From: an uncultured Planctomycetaceae bacterium
GTDB taxonomy: Bacteria > Planctomycetota > Planctomycetia > Pirellulales > Pirellulaceae
Length of the DNA stretch: 34,776 bases
Reading direction: 5' to 3'
Assembly: GCA_937967665.1 (NCBI GenBank)
Contig: CALBSZ010000487.1
Span: forward strand, 1 to 34,776
Position numbers and translations under genes: made by a program. The notes under the pieces were generated by a model, which saw only the letters and a list, made by a program, of their open reading frames with translations, ran no database searches and was not told the DNA's origin. Below, piece by piece: positions 7,056 through 14,479 of the stretch. How positions within the stretch are numbered: position 1 is the first letter of the stretch; each line of letters starts with the position of its first letter.

Positions 7056-8492
7056 TCAATCCTGTGGAGTTGCTTCTTGCAACGCAGAGGCTGCTTCGGC
7101 CGCGGCGGCTTCGGTCCCCACCCCGGCAGGCACGGCGCCTTGTACGAGGAAAAGAATCCGCGTGGTGGGCTCGAATGCCGCAACGTGGTCGGCATCTTCC
7201 TTCGATGGGCGGGTAGCGCCGTCAATCTGTTCCAGGAGAGCGCCGGCTTGCTTCGAGGACATGCGCCGCGCCAACGCTGGCGCCTGCCGCTTCAATTCGG
7301 TCGTCGCTCGCTCGACTTCGTTGGCCTTGTCCACGGGCCGACCTTCGGGTTCAGGCGAGTCTGCTTGCTGTCGCGAGCGTCTACTCAGATCCGCGCCAAA
7401 CGATTTTGCCTCGGGACGGCGTTCCACTGCCAACGGCTGGGCAGGAACCGGCGCTGCCGAAGGTGCCGGCGGACTCGCCGCAATCTGGTTCCGGGCTTCT
7501 GCCGCCGGGACAAGCTTTCTCCGGGCCGCTTGTGAAAGAACGTTGATCTCAAACGAGCCACTATCTTGAGCCGCCCGCAGCAACTCGCTGGCCCGTGGTG
7601 AACTGACCTCGACCAGGTACGCCGTGTCGTCCGCAAGCCGATTCTGTGCGTTTCCCGCGGCCAAACGACTGGAGCCAGGCACTTGCTCATCTTCGCTCGG
7701 CCAATGGACATCCTGCGCTGTCAGGAAGCGGTTGAAGGACCGCAATTCCTTCTCGGTCACCATCACCACGATCGTCTTGTCTGCTCGTTGTACCTGTTTT
7801 GAATCGGCAAGTCCGTTTTGCAGCAAGGGCCGACTCGCCCTGTTCACTTCCGCATCGGGAGCGGCTGCGGTTACGGCCGCCTCGGCCTCCACCTGAGGCG
7901 CCTCCGCCAAGGGATGGGCTTTCGCGGCGGTCCGCGCTGGCTCCGCAGGCGCAGTGGGAAGGTCAAGCTGCCGCTGCACTGCCACCGGTGCTGGAGCAAG
8001 CGGTTCGTCTGCCGATATCGCCGGCTGATCGGCGACGCGATCGTCCATGGGTGCTTCCAAGGCTTCGTCCCGCGCTACCGCTCCAGCCGCCGATTCCGCC
8101 GGCGCCGTTTGGGTCCCGACCGCGACCGGACGGTCGCCGTCGCGCGTCAACAGCGCCGCCAATACCAGCACGGCGGCGATCGCCGCAATCACGCCGGCAA
8201 TGGCGGTGAAGTTCCGTGTGGTTGCTGAATTTGTCGGGGTCGTGTCGCTGGCAGCGGGTGGAGCCGGATTCGCTTCCAGACGGCGTTGCGCGTTCTGCAT
8301 CACACGCCGCGCGAAATCGTCCCCGAGCGAGAAGCGCGGCATCGACTTCAATTCGGCGCGCAGCAACCGCGATTCGTCAACGAATTGCCGCAACTCGTCG
8401 TTTTCAGAAATGGCGCGCTCGACCGCAGACCGTTGTTCGGACTCCAGTTCGCCATCAAGGTAAGCGCTGATTAATTCTTCTGAAAACTGCAT
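7056..8492 (-). CDS. Anti-sigma factor, membrane-anchored, partner of the adjacent ECF sigma factor
   Basis: The N-terminus (MQFSEELISAYLDGELES and a helical stretch to about residue 60) matches the sigma-binding domain of planctomycete anti-sigma factors. It lacks the HxxxCxxC zinc motif of canonical ZAS proteins. One membrane helix follows at about 97-120 (FTAIAGVIAAIAAVLVLAALL). The remaining 350 residues should be extracytoplasmic. They are Ala/Pro/Glu-rich and low in complexity except for a block with KTIVVMVTEKELRSFNRFL and a C-terminal TTRILFLVQG block. I chose ATG 8492 (478 residues) because the family sequence starts there and AAGAAG lies just upstream. GTG 8534, overlapping the sigma factor stop as GTGA, is the alternative. 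By analogy it holds the sigma factor inactive until a signal arrives outside the membrane. Confidence 0.8.
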   Translation of the reverse strand: MQFSEELISAYLDGELESEQRSAVERAISENDELRQFVDESRLLRAELKSMPRFSLGDDFARRVMQNAQRRLEANPAPPAASDTTPTNSATTRNFTAIAGVIAAIAAVLVLAALLTRDGDRPVAVGTQTAPAESAAGAVARDEALEAPMDDRVADQPAISADEPLAPAPVAVQRQLDLPTAPAEPARTAAKAHPLAEAPQVEAEAAVTAAAPDAEVNRASRPLLQNGLADSKQVQRADKTIVVMVTEKELRSFNRFLTAQDVHWPSEDEQVPGSSRLAAGNAQNRLADDTAYLVEVSSPRASELLRAAQDSGSFEINVLSQAARRKLVPAAEARNQIAASPPAPSAAPVPAQPLAVERRPEAKSFGADLSRRSRQQADSPEPEGRPVDKANEVERATTELKRQAPALARRMSSKQAGALLEQIDGATRPSKEDADHVAAFEPTTRILFLVQGAVPAGVGTEAAAAEAASALQEATPQD

Positions 8493-8530
8493 GGCACTTC
8501 TTTCGGGAAAACTCGGCGGCGAAACACGGT

Positions 8531-9097
8531 TCACTCTTCGAACGTTTCCGCCAGTAAACGCTTCAATTTGTTTTTCAACTGCCCCCTGGCTCGATGAATA
8601 CGGCTGCGGACCGTTCCGATCGGCATATCCATCATGTCGGAAATATCGTCATAAGATTGATCGTCCATTTCACGCAGGATCATGACACCCCGATGTTCCT
8701 CGCTCAACTCCTGTAAGGCCTCATGCACCAACTGCGCTCGCTCTTCGCGGAATAGTCGCTCTTCGGCATTTTCGGTTTCGTCAAACGGCTCGACCCCCGC
8801 CGCCTCGCGCGCTGCTTCAATCGACACCTCGACCTTCTTCCGGCGCAATCGGCTGATGGCAAAATTGAAAGCAATCCGGTAAAGCCACGAATAAAACGGG
8901 CTCTTGCCCTGGTAGGTATCTAGTTTCAGGTATGCCTGGATGAATGCTTCCTGGCAGACGTCTTCCGCTTCCGCTCGACAACCAATCACGTACACGATTG
9001 AATTGTAGAGGCGGTCTTGATGGCTGCGCACCAATGCCTCAAAGGCACGGGAATCCCCTTCAAGTGCGGCCTTGATCCGTGGTGCATCCTCTTTCAC
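8531..9097 (-). CDS. ECF (sigma-70 family, RpoE-type) RNA polymerase sigma factor
   Basis: The 188-residue product has the two-domain ECF layout. Region 2, at about residues 20-90, reads FEALVRSHQDRLYNSIVYVI, then AEDVCQEAFIQAYLKL and FYSWLYRIAFNFAISRLRR. Region 4, at about 125-180, includes LSEEHRGVMILREMDDQSYDDIS and the helix-turn-helix MPIGTVRSRIHRARGQLKNKL. It directs RNA polymerase to its own promoter class. It lies immediately upstream of the anti-sigma gene, with 38 bases between (or a 4-base GTGA overlap if the longer start is used), so the two form a regulatory operon. No target promoter motif can be identified from this window. Confidence 0.93.
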   Translation of the reverse strand: MKEDAPRIKAALEGDSRAFEALVRSHQDRLYNSIVYVIGCRAEAEDVCQEAFIQAYLKLDTYQGKSPFYSWLYRIAFNFAISRLRRKKVEVSIEAAREAAGVEPFDETENAEERLFREERAQLVHEALQELSEEHRGVMILREMDDQSYDDISDMMDMPIGTVRSRIHRARGQLKNKLKRLLAETFEE

Positions 9098-9546
9098 ATC
9101 TGCTCCAATGTCATGACGCGCGCCGCCGATGGCGAGTTCCCAAGAGTTTCAGGGATTATCTTGACCGCCCGCAAGAATGTTGTCAAACCCTTGCGGCGGA
9201 ACCAGTTACCGCGAATCTTCCAGCCGACTCGCAGAACCAGGCTGCCAGAAGCCTCCGATGATTCGTGCGAGCATCCGCAAAACTATTTCCGAAAACCGGC
9301 AAGAAAAGCTCGGAGATGCGCTCGAGCGAGCCCGGGGGAAAGAGATATCGAAAGCTACCCAAGCCCGCGTAGGGCGCTGGCCGCTTCCACTATGCCGGCA
9401 AGACCATCAGCGCGTCGAGCCGTATCTGGCCGGAAACAAAAAAATTCAAACCAGCTTCGGCGGTGGGCTGCCTCCTGTTCCATTAAACAGGTACGCTGCA
9501 AACATCCCACGTGCGGAAGCTTTTTCTGACTCGCTCCCGGGTTGGA
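9098..9546. other. Intergenic region upstream of the ECF sigma factor
   Basis: This is 449 bases with no convincing gene. It contains a weak promoter candidate at 9155-9186 and, on the minus strand, a run of seven T (9438-9444) preceded by a short CAGC/GCTG stem (9452-9470), which might end the STAS gene transcript. Neither is strong. Confidence 0.5.
9155..9186 (-). promoter_or_regulatory. Weak sigma-70-like promoter candidate for the ECF sigma operon
   Basis: On the minus strand TTGACA (9186-9181) and GATAAT (9160-9155) are both good hexamers, but 20 bases separate them, longer than the usual 17. It ends 58 bases before the sigma factor start. Confidence 0.22.
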
Positions 9547-9924
9547 CTACGAACCCACTTTCTCTCCGCGAGCGATCATGAGGGCGTCGGATTTCGACTT
9601 GGCGATGCTCCAGATCTTGTCGAAGCGGGCCGTCTCCAGGATCTCGAGCCCCACAGGCGAGAGATTGCAGACAATGAACTTGCCCTGGCGATCGCGGAGT
9701 TTCTTCCAGACGGAAACCATCCACTTGATCATGGTCGAACCGAAATAGGAAACGGCGGACATGTCCAGGATCACCGTCTCGATATTCGGATTCTCAATTT
9801 GCTCCAGAATTCCTTCGCACTGCTCCTGGACCTCCGATTCCGGAAAATCGGTGATACGCTTCAATGGGACGACGGTTATCAATCCGCCCTCGCGCTGGCT
9901 GGTGATGACTTCATTCGGTTCCAT
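9547..9924 (-). CDS. STAS-domain anti-sigma factor antagonist
   Basis: A single STAS domain of 125 residues from ATG 9924. The core VILDMSAVSYFGSTMIKWM corresponds to the region of SpoIIAA/RsbV-type antagonists that carries the phosphorylated serine (here Ser63). In known partner-switch systems the unphosphorylated antagonist sequesters a HATPase kinase, which frees a sigma factor or other target. The gene just upstream encodes a HATPase of this type, 50 bases away on the same strand, so the two very likely work together. A GTG start at 9987 would add 21 residues without family similarity, so it is less likely. No PP2C phosphatase that could dephosphorylate it is seen nearby. Confidence 0.85.
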   Translation of the reverse strand: MEPNEVITSQREGGLITVVPLKRITDFPESEVQEQCEGILEQIENPNIETVILDMSAVSYFGSTMIKWMVSVWKKLRDRQGKFIVCNLSPVGLEILETARFDKIWSIAKSKSDALMIARGEKVGS

Positions 9925-9974
9925 GTCGTGATTCTCGCTAGGGGATAGCTGGTGGGTCGGCTCGCTGTATGGTT

Positions 9975-10862
9975 TTATTGGGGACACCGCTTGATCATCG
10001 TGACTTCATTTCCGGTATCGTTAAAAGCAACTTCGTCCATAAAAGTACGCATCAAGAGGAGACCGCGGCCAGTGGCTTTTTCCAGGTTGGCCGGGTCGGT
10101 GGGATCTGGCAAATCGTTTGGATTGAAGCCAGGACCTTCGTCGCGAATGACGAAACGCCCCTGGTCGTGATCAATATCCACATCCACAAAGATTCGCCGC
10201 TTGCTGAAAGGTTCGGACTGGCGGCGCTCATCAAACAAGTTATTGTAAAGTACTCCGTTATCCTCCCGCAGGGACGAGTCCAGTTCCAGATTCCCATGGT
10301 GCAGGGCATTTCGCAAGGCTTCTTCCAAAGCCACGCAGACACGGACGCCATTGGTTTCGTCGCACAGACCCACACTCCGCACGCAACGATGCAGGTAGCT
10401 GATCAGGGGTGGAATGATGGCATCATCGTTATCCAGGCGGAACGAACACTCGTTGCGCGTCATGCAATCCATCAAACGCAATTGCGTGCGCTCCTCCATG
10501 GAAACGCTGAGTACGTTTTCGACAGTTTCGACCAGCAGATGAGCCAGCTTGCCTTTCGGAACGTAACTGGACGCGCCCGCTTTCAACGCTTCCACGGCAA
10601 TCTCTTCACTGCCCTTGCCCGTCATCAGGATCACGGGAATCAAGGACGTGGAGTTCACGACTTCAGCCACCAGTTCCAGACCCGACATGCCGGGCATGAT
10701 CAAGTCGGTCAAGACCAGGTCCGGAGCCGACTCGTGAACCTTCAGCATGGCTTCTTCGCCGTTGGCGGCATAGATGACGTCTATGTTCTGTGCCTTTTCG
10801 AGTAGCCCACCGATCAGTTTTTGATCGACTGGCGAGTCGTCGACAACCAGCACCGTTGCCAT
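9975..10862 (-). CDS. Response regulator fused to a HATPase (RsbW/SpoIIAB-like) domain
   Basis: The 295-residue protein has two domains. Residues 1-120 are a receiver: VLVVDDS with the acidic pair Asp8-Asp9, phospho-acceptor Asp53 in DLVLTDLIMPGMSG, VILMTGKG, and the switch lysine in SYVPKGKL. Residues about 135-295 are a GHKL ATPase of the anti-sigma regulatory type: N-box ALEEALRNALHHGN, G1 box RDEGPGFNP and G2 box GRGLLLMRTFMDEV. The kinase or binding activity of the HATPase half would be set by phosphorylation of the receiver and would act on the downstream STAS protein. The cognate sensor kinase is not in the window. The order receiver-HATPase, then STAS, suggests one operon. Confidence 0.9.
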   Translation of the reverse strand: MATVLVVDDSPVDQKLIGGLLEKAQNIDVIYAANGEEAMLKVHESAPDLVLTDLIMPGMSGLELVAEVVNSTSLIPVILMTGKGSEEIAVEALKAGASSYVPKGKLAHLLVETVENVLSVSMEERTQLRLMDCMTRNECSFRLDNDDAIIPPLISYLHRCVRSVGLCDETNGVRVCVALEEALRNALHHGNLELDSSLREDNGVLYNNLFDERRQSEPFSKRRIFVDVDIDHDQGRFVIRDEGPGFNPNDLPDPTDPANLEKATGRGLLLMRTFMDEVAFNDTGNEVTMIKRCPQ

Positions 10863-10915
10863 ATCAAACTTTCCTTTAATGGCGAAATCTGCGGAATGCT
10901 CTTGAAGTAGTGCCT

Positions 10916-10939
10916 ATTGACCATGGCGCCATTGACCAT
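10916..10939 (-). promoter_or_regulatory. Tandem ATTGACCAT repeats, possible operator upstream of the receiver-HATPase gene
   Basis: ATTGACCAT occurs at 10916-10924 and 10931-10939, separated by GGCGCC. The junction forms a perfect ATGGCGCCAT palindrome (10923-10932). It lies 54-77 bases upstream of the start codon at 10862. An operator role is inferred from position only. Confidence 0.25.
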
Positions 10940-11204
10940 TCGCAACCGCGGAACCATTGCCGGGCACGCATGGGGCGCTGTCACTTGACTTGATTTCGGA
11001 ATCCGATTTCGAGAACCACAAGGCACGAGCCTCCGGTCCTCCGCGAACCGCCCGCGGCGAGTTCCTTGCCGCTCACAATTCGGGGACAGCCGCAACAGGA
11101 CCGTGCCCGACTGCGATCGCGTGCTCTTGATCAAGACTTGCCTGGCCCAAAAGTCTGAACAGAATTGACGACCGCAATGAGCATCCTGGATCCCGGCACG
11201 AACC

Positions 11205-11240
11205 TTGTAATTACAATAGGCGGCTATTGTTACGATAGCC
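11205..11240. promoter_or_regulatory. Cluster of three overlapping palindromes
   Basis: TTGTAATTACAA (11205-11216) is a perfect 12-base palindrome. ACAATAG/CTATTGT (11213-11219 and 11224-11230) and GGCTAT/ATAGCC (11222-11227 and 11235-11240) are inverted arms that overlap it and each other. The segment is AT-richer than its surroundings and could be a protein-binding site or alternative RNA hairpins. Confidence 0.3.
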
Positions 11241-11515
11241 GATCTGTTGGTGAACGCAAGCATTTCAACCGCCAAGATCGGCGTGATTTTTGGGGAAATG
11301 GGCTAGCCATGCCGCGGCCTCATCCGAAACGGCCAGGCAGTGCCAGAAAAACAATGGCGAGCTTGGCAATGCGAAGTCTTGGAAAAATAACGGTGAAGTC
11401 CAGGTTCGACCGTGTCATCCCGGTGCCACCCCGCTTAGAATGCTGCTGGCATCGATTCTGATTCGAACACCACGACCGTGGCAACCGATGCAGCAATACT
11501 GATGTATGGAACAGT

Positions 11516-12214
11516 ATGAAGCTTCTACTTACCAACGACGATGGAACGGACGCGCCGGGAATGGAGGCGTTACGGCGCGCCGTGGCGAGTTTCGGCGAAT
11601 CCACAGTCATCACTCCCCAGCACCCTATTTCCGGCTGCAGTCACCAAGTGACGCTCGATCGGGGACTGGCCCTGATTCCAACCGGGCCACAGTGCTACAT
11701 GCTGGACGGAACACCGGCCGATTGCGTCCGCGTCGGCGTACTGGCGGCCGCATTGCCGAGTGATTGGGTAATCTCGGGAATTAATAACGGCGGTAACCTG
11801 GGCGTCGACATTTACATGTCCGGAACCGTCGCCGCGGTGCGCGAGGCCGCGCTGCTGGACAAGCCGGCCATCGCCCTGTCGCAGTATCTGGCACCCGATC
11901 ATGCGCTCGACTGGCAGCGTACTGCGGAAGTGGCCGCCTACGTCCTGGGCGAACTGTTCGCGCGCCCCGCGCCGGTCGGCGCCTATTGGAACGTCAATCT
12001 CCCGGCAACCATCACGAAAACCGATCGGTTACCCGAATTGGTCTTCTGCCCGCTCGACCCCCACCCGCTCAAAGTGGATTATAAATCGGTTGATGGCAGG
12101 TTTCACTATCGCTCGAACTACCAGCAGCGGCCGCGGCGGCCGCGCTGCGACGTGGATGTCTGCTTTTCAGGAAAGGTCTCCATCACCAAAGTATACTTGC
12201 ACGGCCGCGCGTAA
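11516..12214 (+). CDS. surE: 5'/3'-nucleotidase SurE (acid phosphatase)
   Basis: SurE removes phosphate from nucleoside monophosphates in a metal-dependent way and is linked to survival in stationary phase. The 232-residue protein starts with MKLLLTNDDGTDAPGM, containing the metal-binding Asp8-Asp9 pair. It continues with ITPQHPISGCSHQVTL, the GTPADCVRVG segment and SGINNGGNLGVDIYMSGTVAAVREA, all SurE landmarks. The length is a little short of the typical 250, with a compact C-terminal tail. The start at 11516 is fixed by the family N-terminus. It stands alone, 111 bases before the prolyl oligopeptidase gene on the same strand. Confidence 0.93.
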   Translation: MKLLLTNDDGTDAPGMEALRRAVASFGESTVITPQHPISGCSHQVTLDRGLALIPTGPQCYMLDGTPADCVRVGVLAAALPSDWVISGINNGGNLGVDIYMSGTVAAVREAALLDKPAIALSQYLAPDHALDWQRTAEVAAYVLGELFARPAPVGAYWNVNLPATITKTDRLPELVFCPLDPHPLKVDYKSVDGRFHYRSNYQQRPRRPRCDVDVCFSGKVSITKVYLHGRA

Positions 12215-12325
12215 ACATGGATCTTTCCGTTCCGCGTGGCAGCGCCAGGCACGTCAACGACGCACGGCGATGATTGCGAGTGAAAACGAACAACCCCAGG
12301 TTCCCATCGCGGGCGACAACACCAC

Positions 12326-14479
12326 ATGAATTGCATCCATTGTCTCATTCCGATTTCCCTCTTACTTGGAGCTACAACCTTGCTGGCAGATCCTCCCGTC
12401 GCGCGACGTCAAACGGTTACCGATACCTATCACGGAGTGACCGTGCAGGAAGACTACCGCTGGCTTGAAGACTGGGATGACCCAGCCGTCAAAGCGTGGA
12501 GCGCGGGTCAAAACGAGCATGCGCGCGATTGGCTGAAAAAGTGTCCCGGAGTCGACCGCCTCCGCACTCGCGTTACGGAAATCCTGGCGGACGAGTCGTC
12601 CAGCTACTGGGAGCTGGCCTTTCGGGGCGAGCGTCTGTTTGCCATGAAGCGGCAACCTCCCAAGCAACAGTCGTTCATCGTCCGCTGCGATGCTTACGAC
12701 GACCTTTCGTCCGAACGCATCCTGGTCGACCCGAACGTCATCGATCCGAAAGGCAAGACAACCATCGATTGGTACCGCGTCTCGCCCGATGGACAGCGCA
12801 TCGCCGTCAGCTTGTCGTCGGGTGGCAGCGAGATGGGAACACTTTACATTTATGACACGAGTTCCGGAGAGCAGATCGAACAGCCGATCCCCAATGTCAA
12901 CAGCGGCACCGCCGGCGGCAGCCTGGCCTGGAGTGCGGACAGCAGCGGATTCCATTACACCCGGCACTTCAAGATTCATCCCGCAGATCCGGACGATATC
13001 AGCGTGTACCAGCATGTATACTACCACGAGCTGGGCACCAGCCCGGAAGCGGATCGCTACGAGTTCGGGAAAGGCCTGCCGCAAATCGCGGAAATCCAAC
13101 TGGTCGTGGACGAAGAAAGGAGCCGGTTGCTGGCCACGGTTCAGGAAGGAGACGGCGGCAAGTTCGCGCATTTCCTGCGTTCGGCGGCGGGCGAATGGCG
13201 GCAGTTCAGCCGCTTTGACGATGGCACCGTCCAAGCCGTGTTCGGTCCCACCGACGACCTGTTCGTGGTTACGCTCAAAGACGCGCCCCGCGGCAAGATC
13301 CTGCGAGTGGATTCAAGAACACTCGACGTCACCACCGCTCCGACCTTGATCCCAGAGACCGACGACGCAATCGTGACCAGCGGCGAAGCGTTCTGGGGGG
13401 AACGGACGGTGGTCCCGATGGACCATTCGATCTACGTTGTCTATCAGACCGGCGGACCCTCCGAGATCCGCCGCTTCGATTACACCGGGAAACCGTTGGC
13501 CGCGCCGCGGCAGCCGGATGTCGCAACGGTACACGATATCCTTCCCATGGCCGGTGACGATTTGATTTTCGGCAACGTCTCGTATGTCGAACCAAACGGT
13601 TATTACTACTTCGACGCGAACCTGCAATCGAGCACGAAGCTGCCGATCGATACGAATTCTCCCGTTTCGCTGCGAGACGCTGTGGTTGTGCGTGAATTCG
13701 CGACGTCCAAGGATGGCACGAAGATCCCGCTGAACATCATCATGCCCCCGGGTATCAAGCTGGACGGCAACAACCCCTGTGTGGTGTACGGCTACGGCGG
13801 TTACGGCATCAATCTGTCTCCCCGCTTTCAACCACTGCAGCGAATCTACCTGGATGCCGGAATCGTTTACGTGATCGCCAACCTGCGCGGCGGGGGTGAA
13901 TTCGGCGACGCGTGGCATCGCGCGGGAAACCTGACGAACAAGCAAAACGTCTTCGATGATTTCGCGGCAGCCGTGCAACATGTCATCGACCGCAAGTACA
14001 CAAAACCAGAACGACTCGCCACCATGGGGCGCAGCAACGGCGGACTGCTGATGGGCGCCGTCCTGACGCAGCATCCCGAGTTGATGAAGGCCGTGGTCGC
14101 GGGGGTCGGCATCTACGACATGCTGCGGGTCGAGCTGTCGGCCAACGGCGCCTTCAACGTGACGGAATTCGGCACGGTCCAGGACGAAGCGCAGTTCCAC
14201 GCGCTGTTGGGCTACTCGCCCTACCACAACGTGCGAGACGGCATCCGCTATCCGGCCGTGCTGTTCGTAACGGGCGAGAATGATCCGCGGGTGGATCCGA
14301 TGCAATCGCGCAAGATGACCGCGCGGTTACAGGCCGCAACGGCCTCCGCCGCGCCGATTTTGCTGCGCACCAGCGCCAATTCCGGCCACGGCGCCGACCT
14401 CTCGCTGGACGAACGGATCGACGAAACCGTCGATACCTTCGCCTTCCTGTTCCAGCAATTGGGTATCGATGCGCTCTAA
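12326..14479 (+). CDS. Prolyl oligopeptidase family serine peptidase (S9A), secreted
   Basis: The 717-residue protein opens with a signal peptide (hydrophobic stretch to about residue 21, ending LLADPPVA), so it probably acts in the periplasm. The N-terminal part, with YRWLEDWDDPAVKAW and repeated short blades (DWYRVSPDGQRIAVSLS), forms the beta-propeller that limits access to short peptides. The C-terminal alpha/beta-hydrolase domain contains YGYGGYGI, ANLRGGGEFGDAWHRAG, and the catalytic triad Ser570 (GRSNGG), Asp653 (ENDPRVDP) and His688 (SGHGA). These enzymes cut oligopeptides after proline. The start ATG 12326 lies within an ATGA overlap with a tiny upstream frame. Its TAA stop overlaps the TAG of the convergent downstream gene. 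Confidence 0.93.
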   Translation: MNCIHCLIPISLLLGATTLLADPPVARRQTVTDTYHGVTVQEDYRWLEDWDDPAVKAWSAGQNEHARDWLKKCPGVDRLRTRVTEILADESSSYWELAFRGERLFAMKRQPPKQQSFIVRCDAYDDLSSERILVDPNVIDPKGKTTIDWYRVSPDGQRIAVSLSSGGSEMGTLYIYDTSSGEQIEQPIPNVNSGTAGGSLAWSADSSGFHYTRHFKIHPADPDDISVYQHVYYHELGTSPEADRYEFGKGLPQIAEIQLVVDEERSRLLATVQEGDGGKFAHFLRSAAGEWRQFSRFDDGTVQAVFGPTDDLFVVTLKDAPRGKILRVDSRTLDVTTAPTLIPETDDAIVTSGEAFWGERTVVPMDHSIYVVYQTGGPSEIRRFDYTGKPLAAPRQPDVATVHDILPMAGDDLIFGNVSYVEPNGYYYFDANLQSSTKLPIDTNSPVSLRDAVVVREFATSKDGTKIPLNIIMPPGIKLDGNNPCVVYGYGGYGINLSPRFQPLQRIYLDAGIVYVIANLRGGGEFGDAWHRAGNLTNKQNVFDDFAAAVQHVIDRKYTKPERLATMGRSNGGLLMGAVLTQHPELMKAVVAGVGIYDMLRVELSANGAFNVTEFGTVQDEAQFHALLGYSPYHNVRDGIRYPAVLFVTGENDPRVDPMQSRKMTARLQAATASAAPILLRTSANSGHGADLSLDERIDETVDTFAFLFQQLGIDAL

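Larger units (their letters stand above)
10863..11515. other. Divergent intergenic region between the partner-switch genes and surE
   Basis: This is 653 bases with no supported gene; frames on both strands look non-coding. It should carry the promoters of both divergent transcripts. It holds a short tandem repeat (10916-10939) and a cluster of overlapping palindromes (11205-11240). Confidence 0.6.

Noticed and set aside
10814..11275. Minus-strand frame of 153 codons in the surE promoter gap
   Set aside because: The composition is Arg/Cys/Ser-rich without structure, it overlaps the receiver start, and there is no ribosome-binding site.
13313..14305. 330-codon minus-strand frame inside the prolyl oligopeptidase gene
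   Set aside because: It is entirely antisense to an intact enzyme with all catalytic residues, and its own sequence (His/Arg/Val-rich) is not protein-like.
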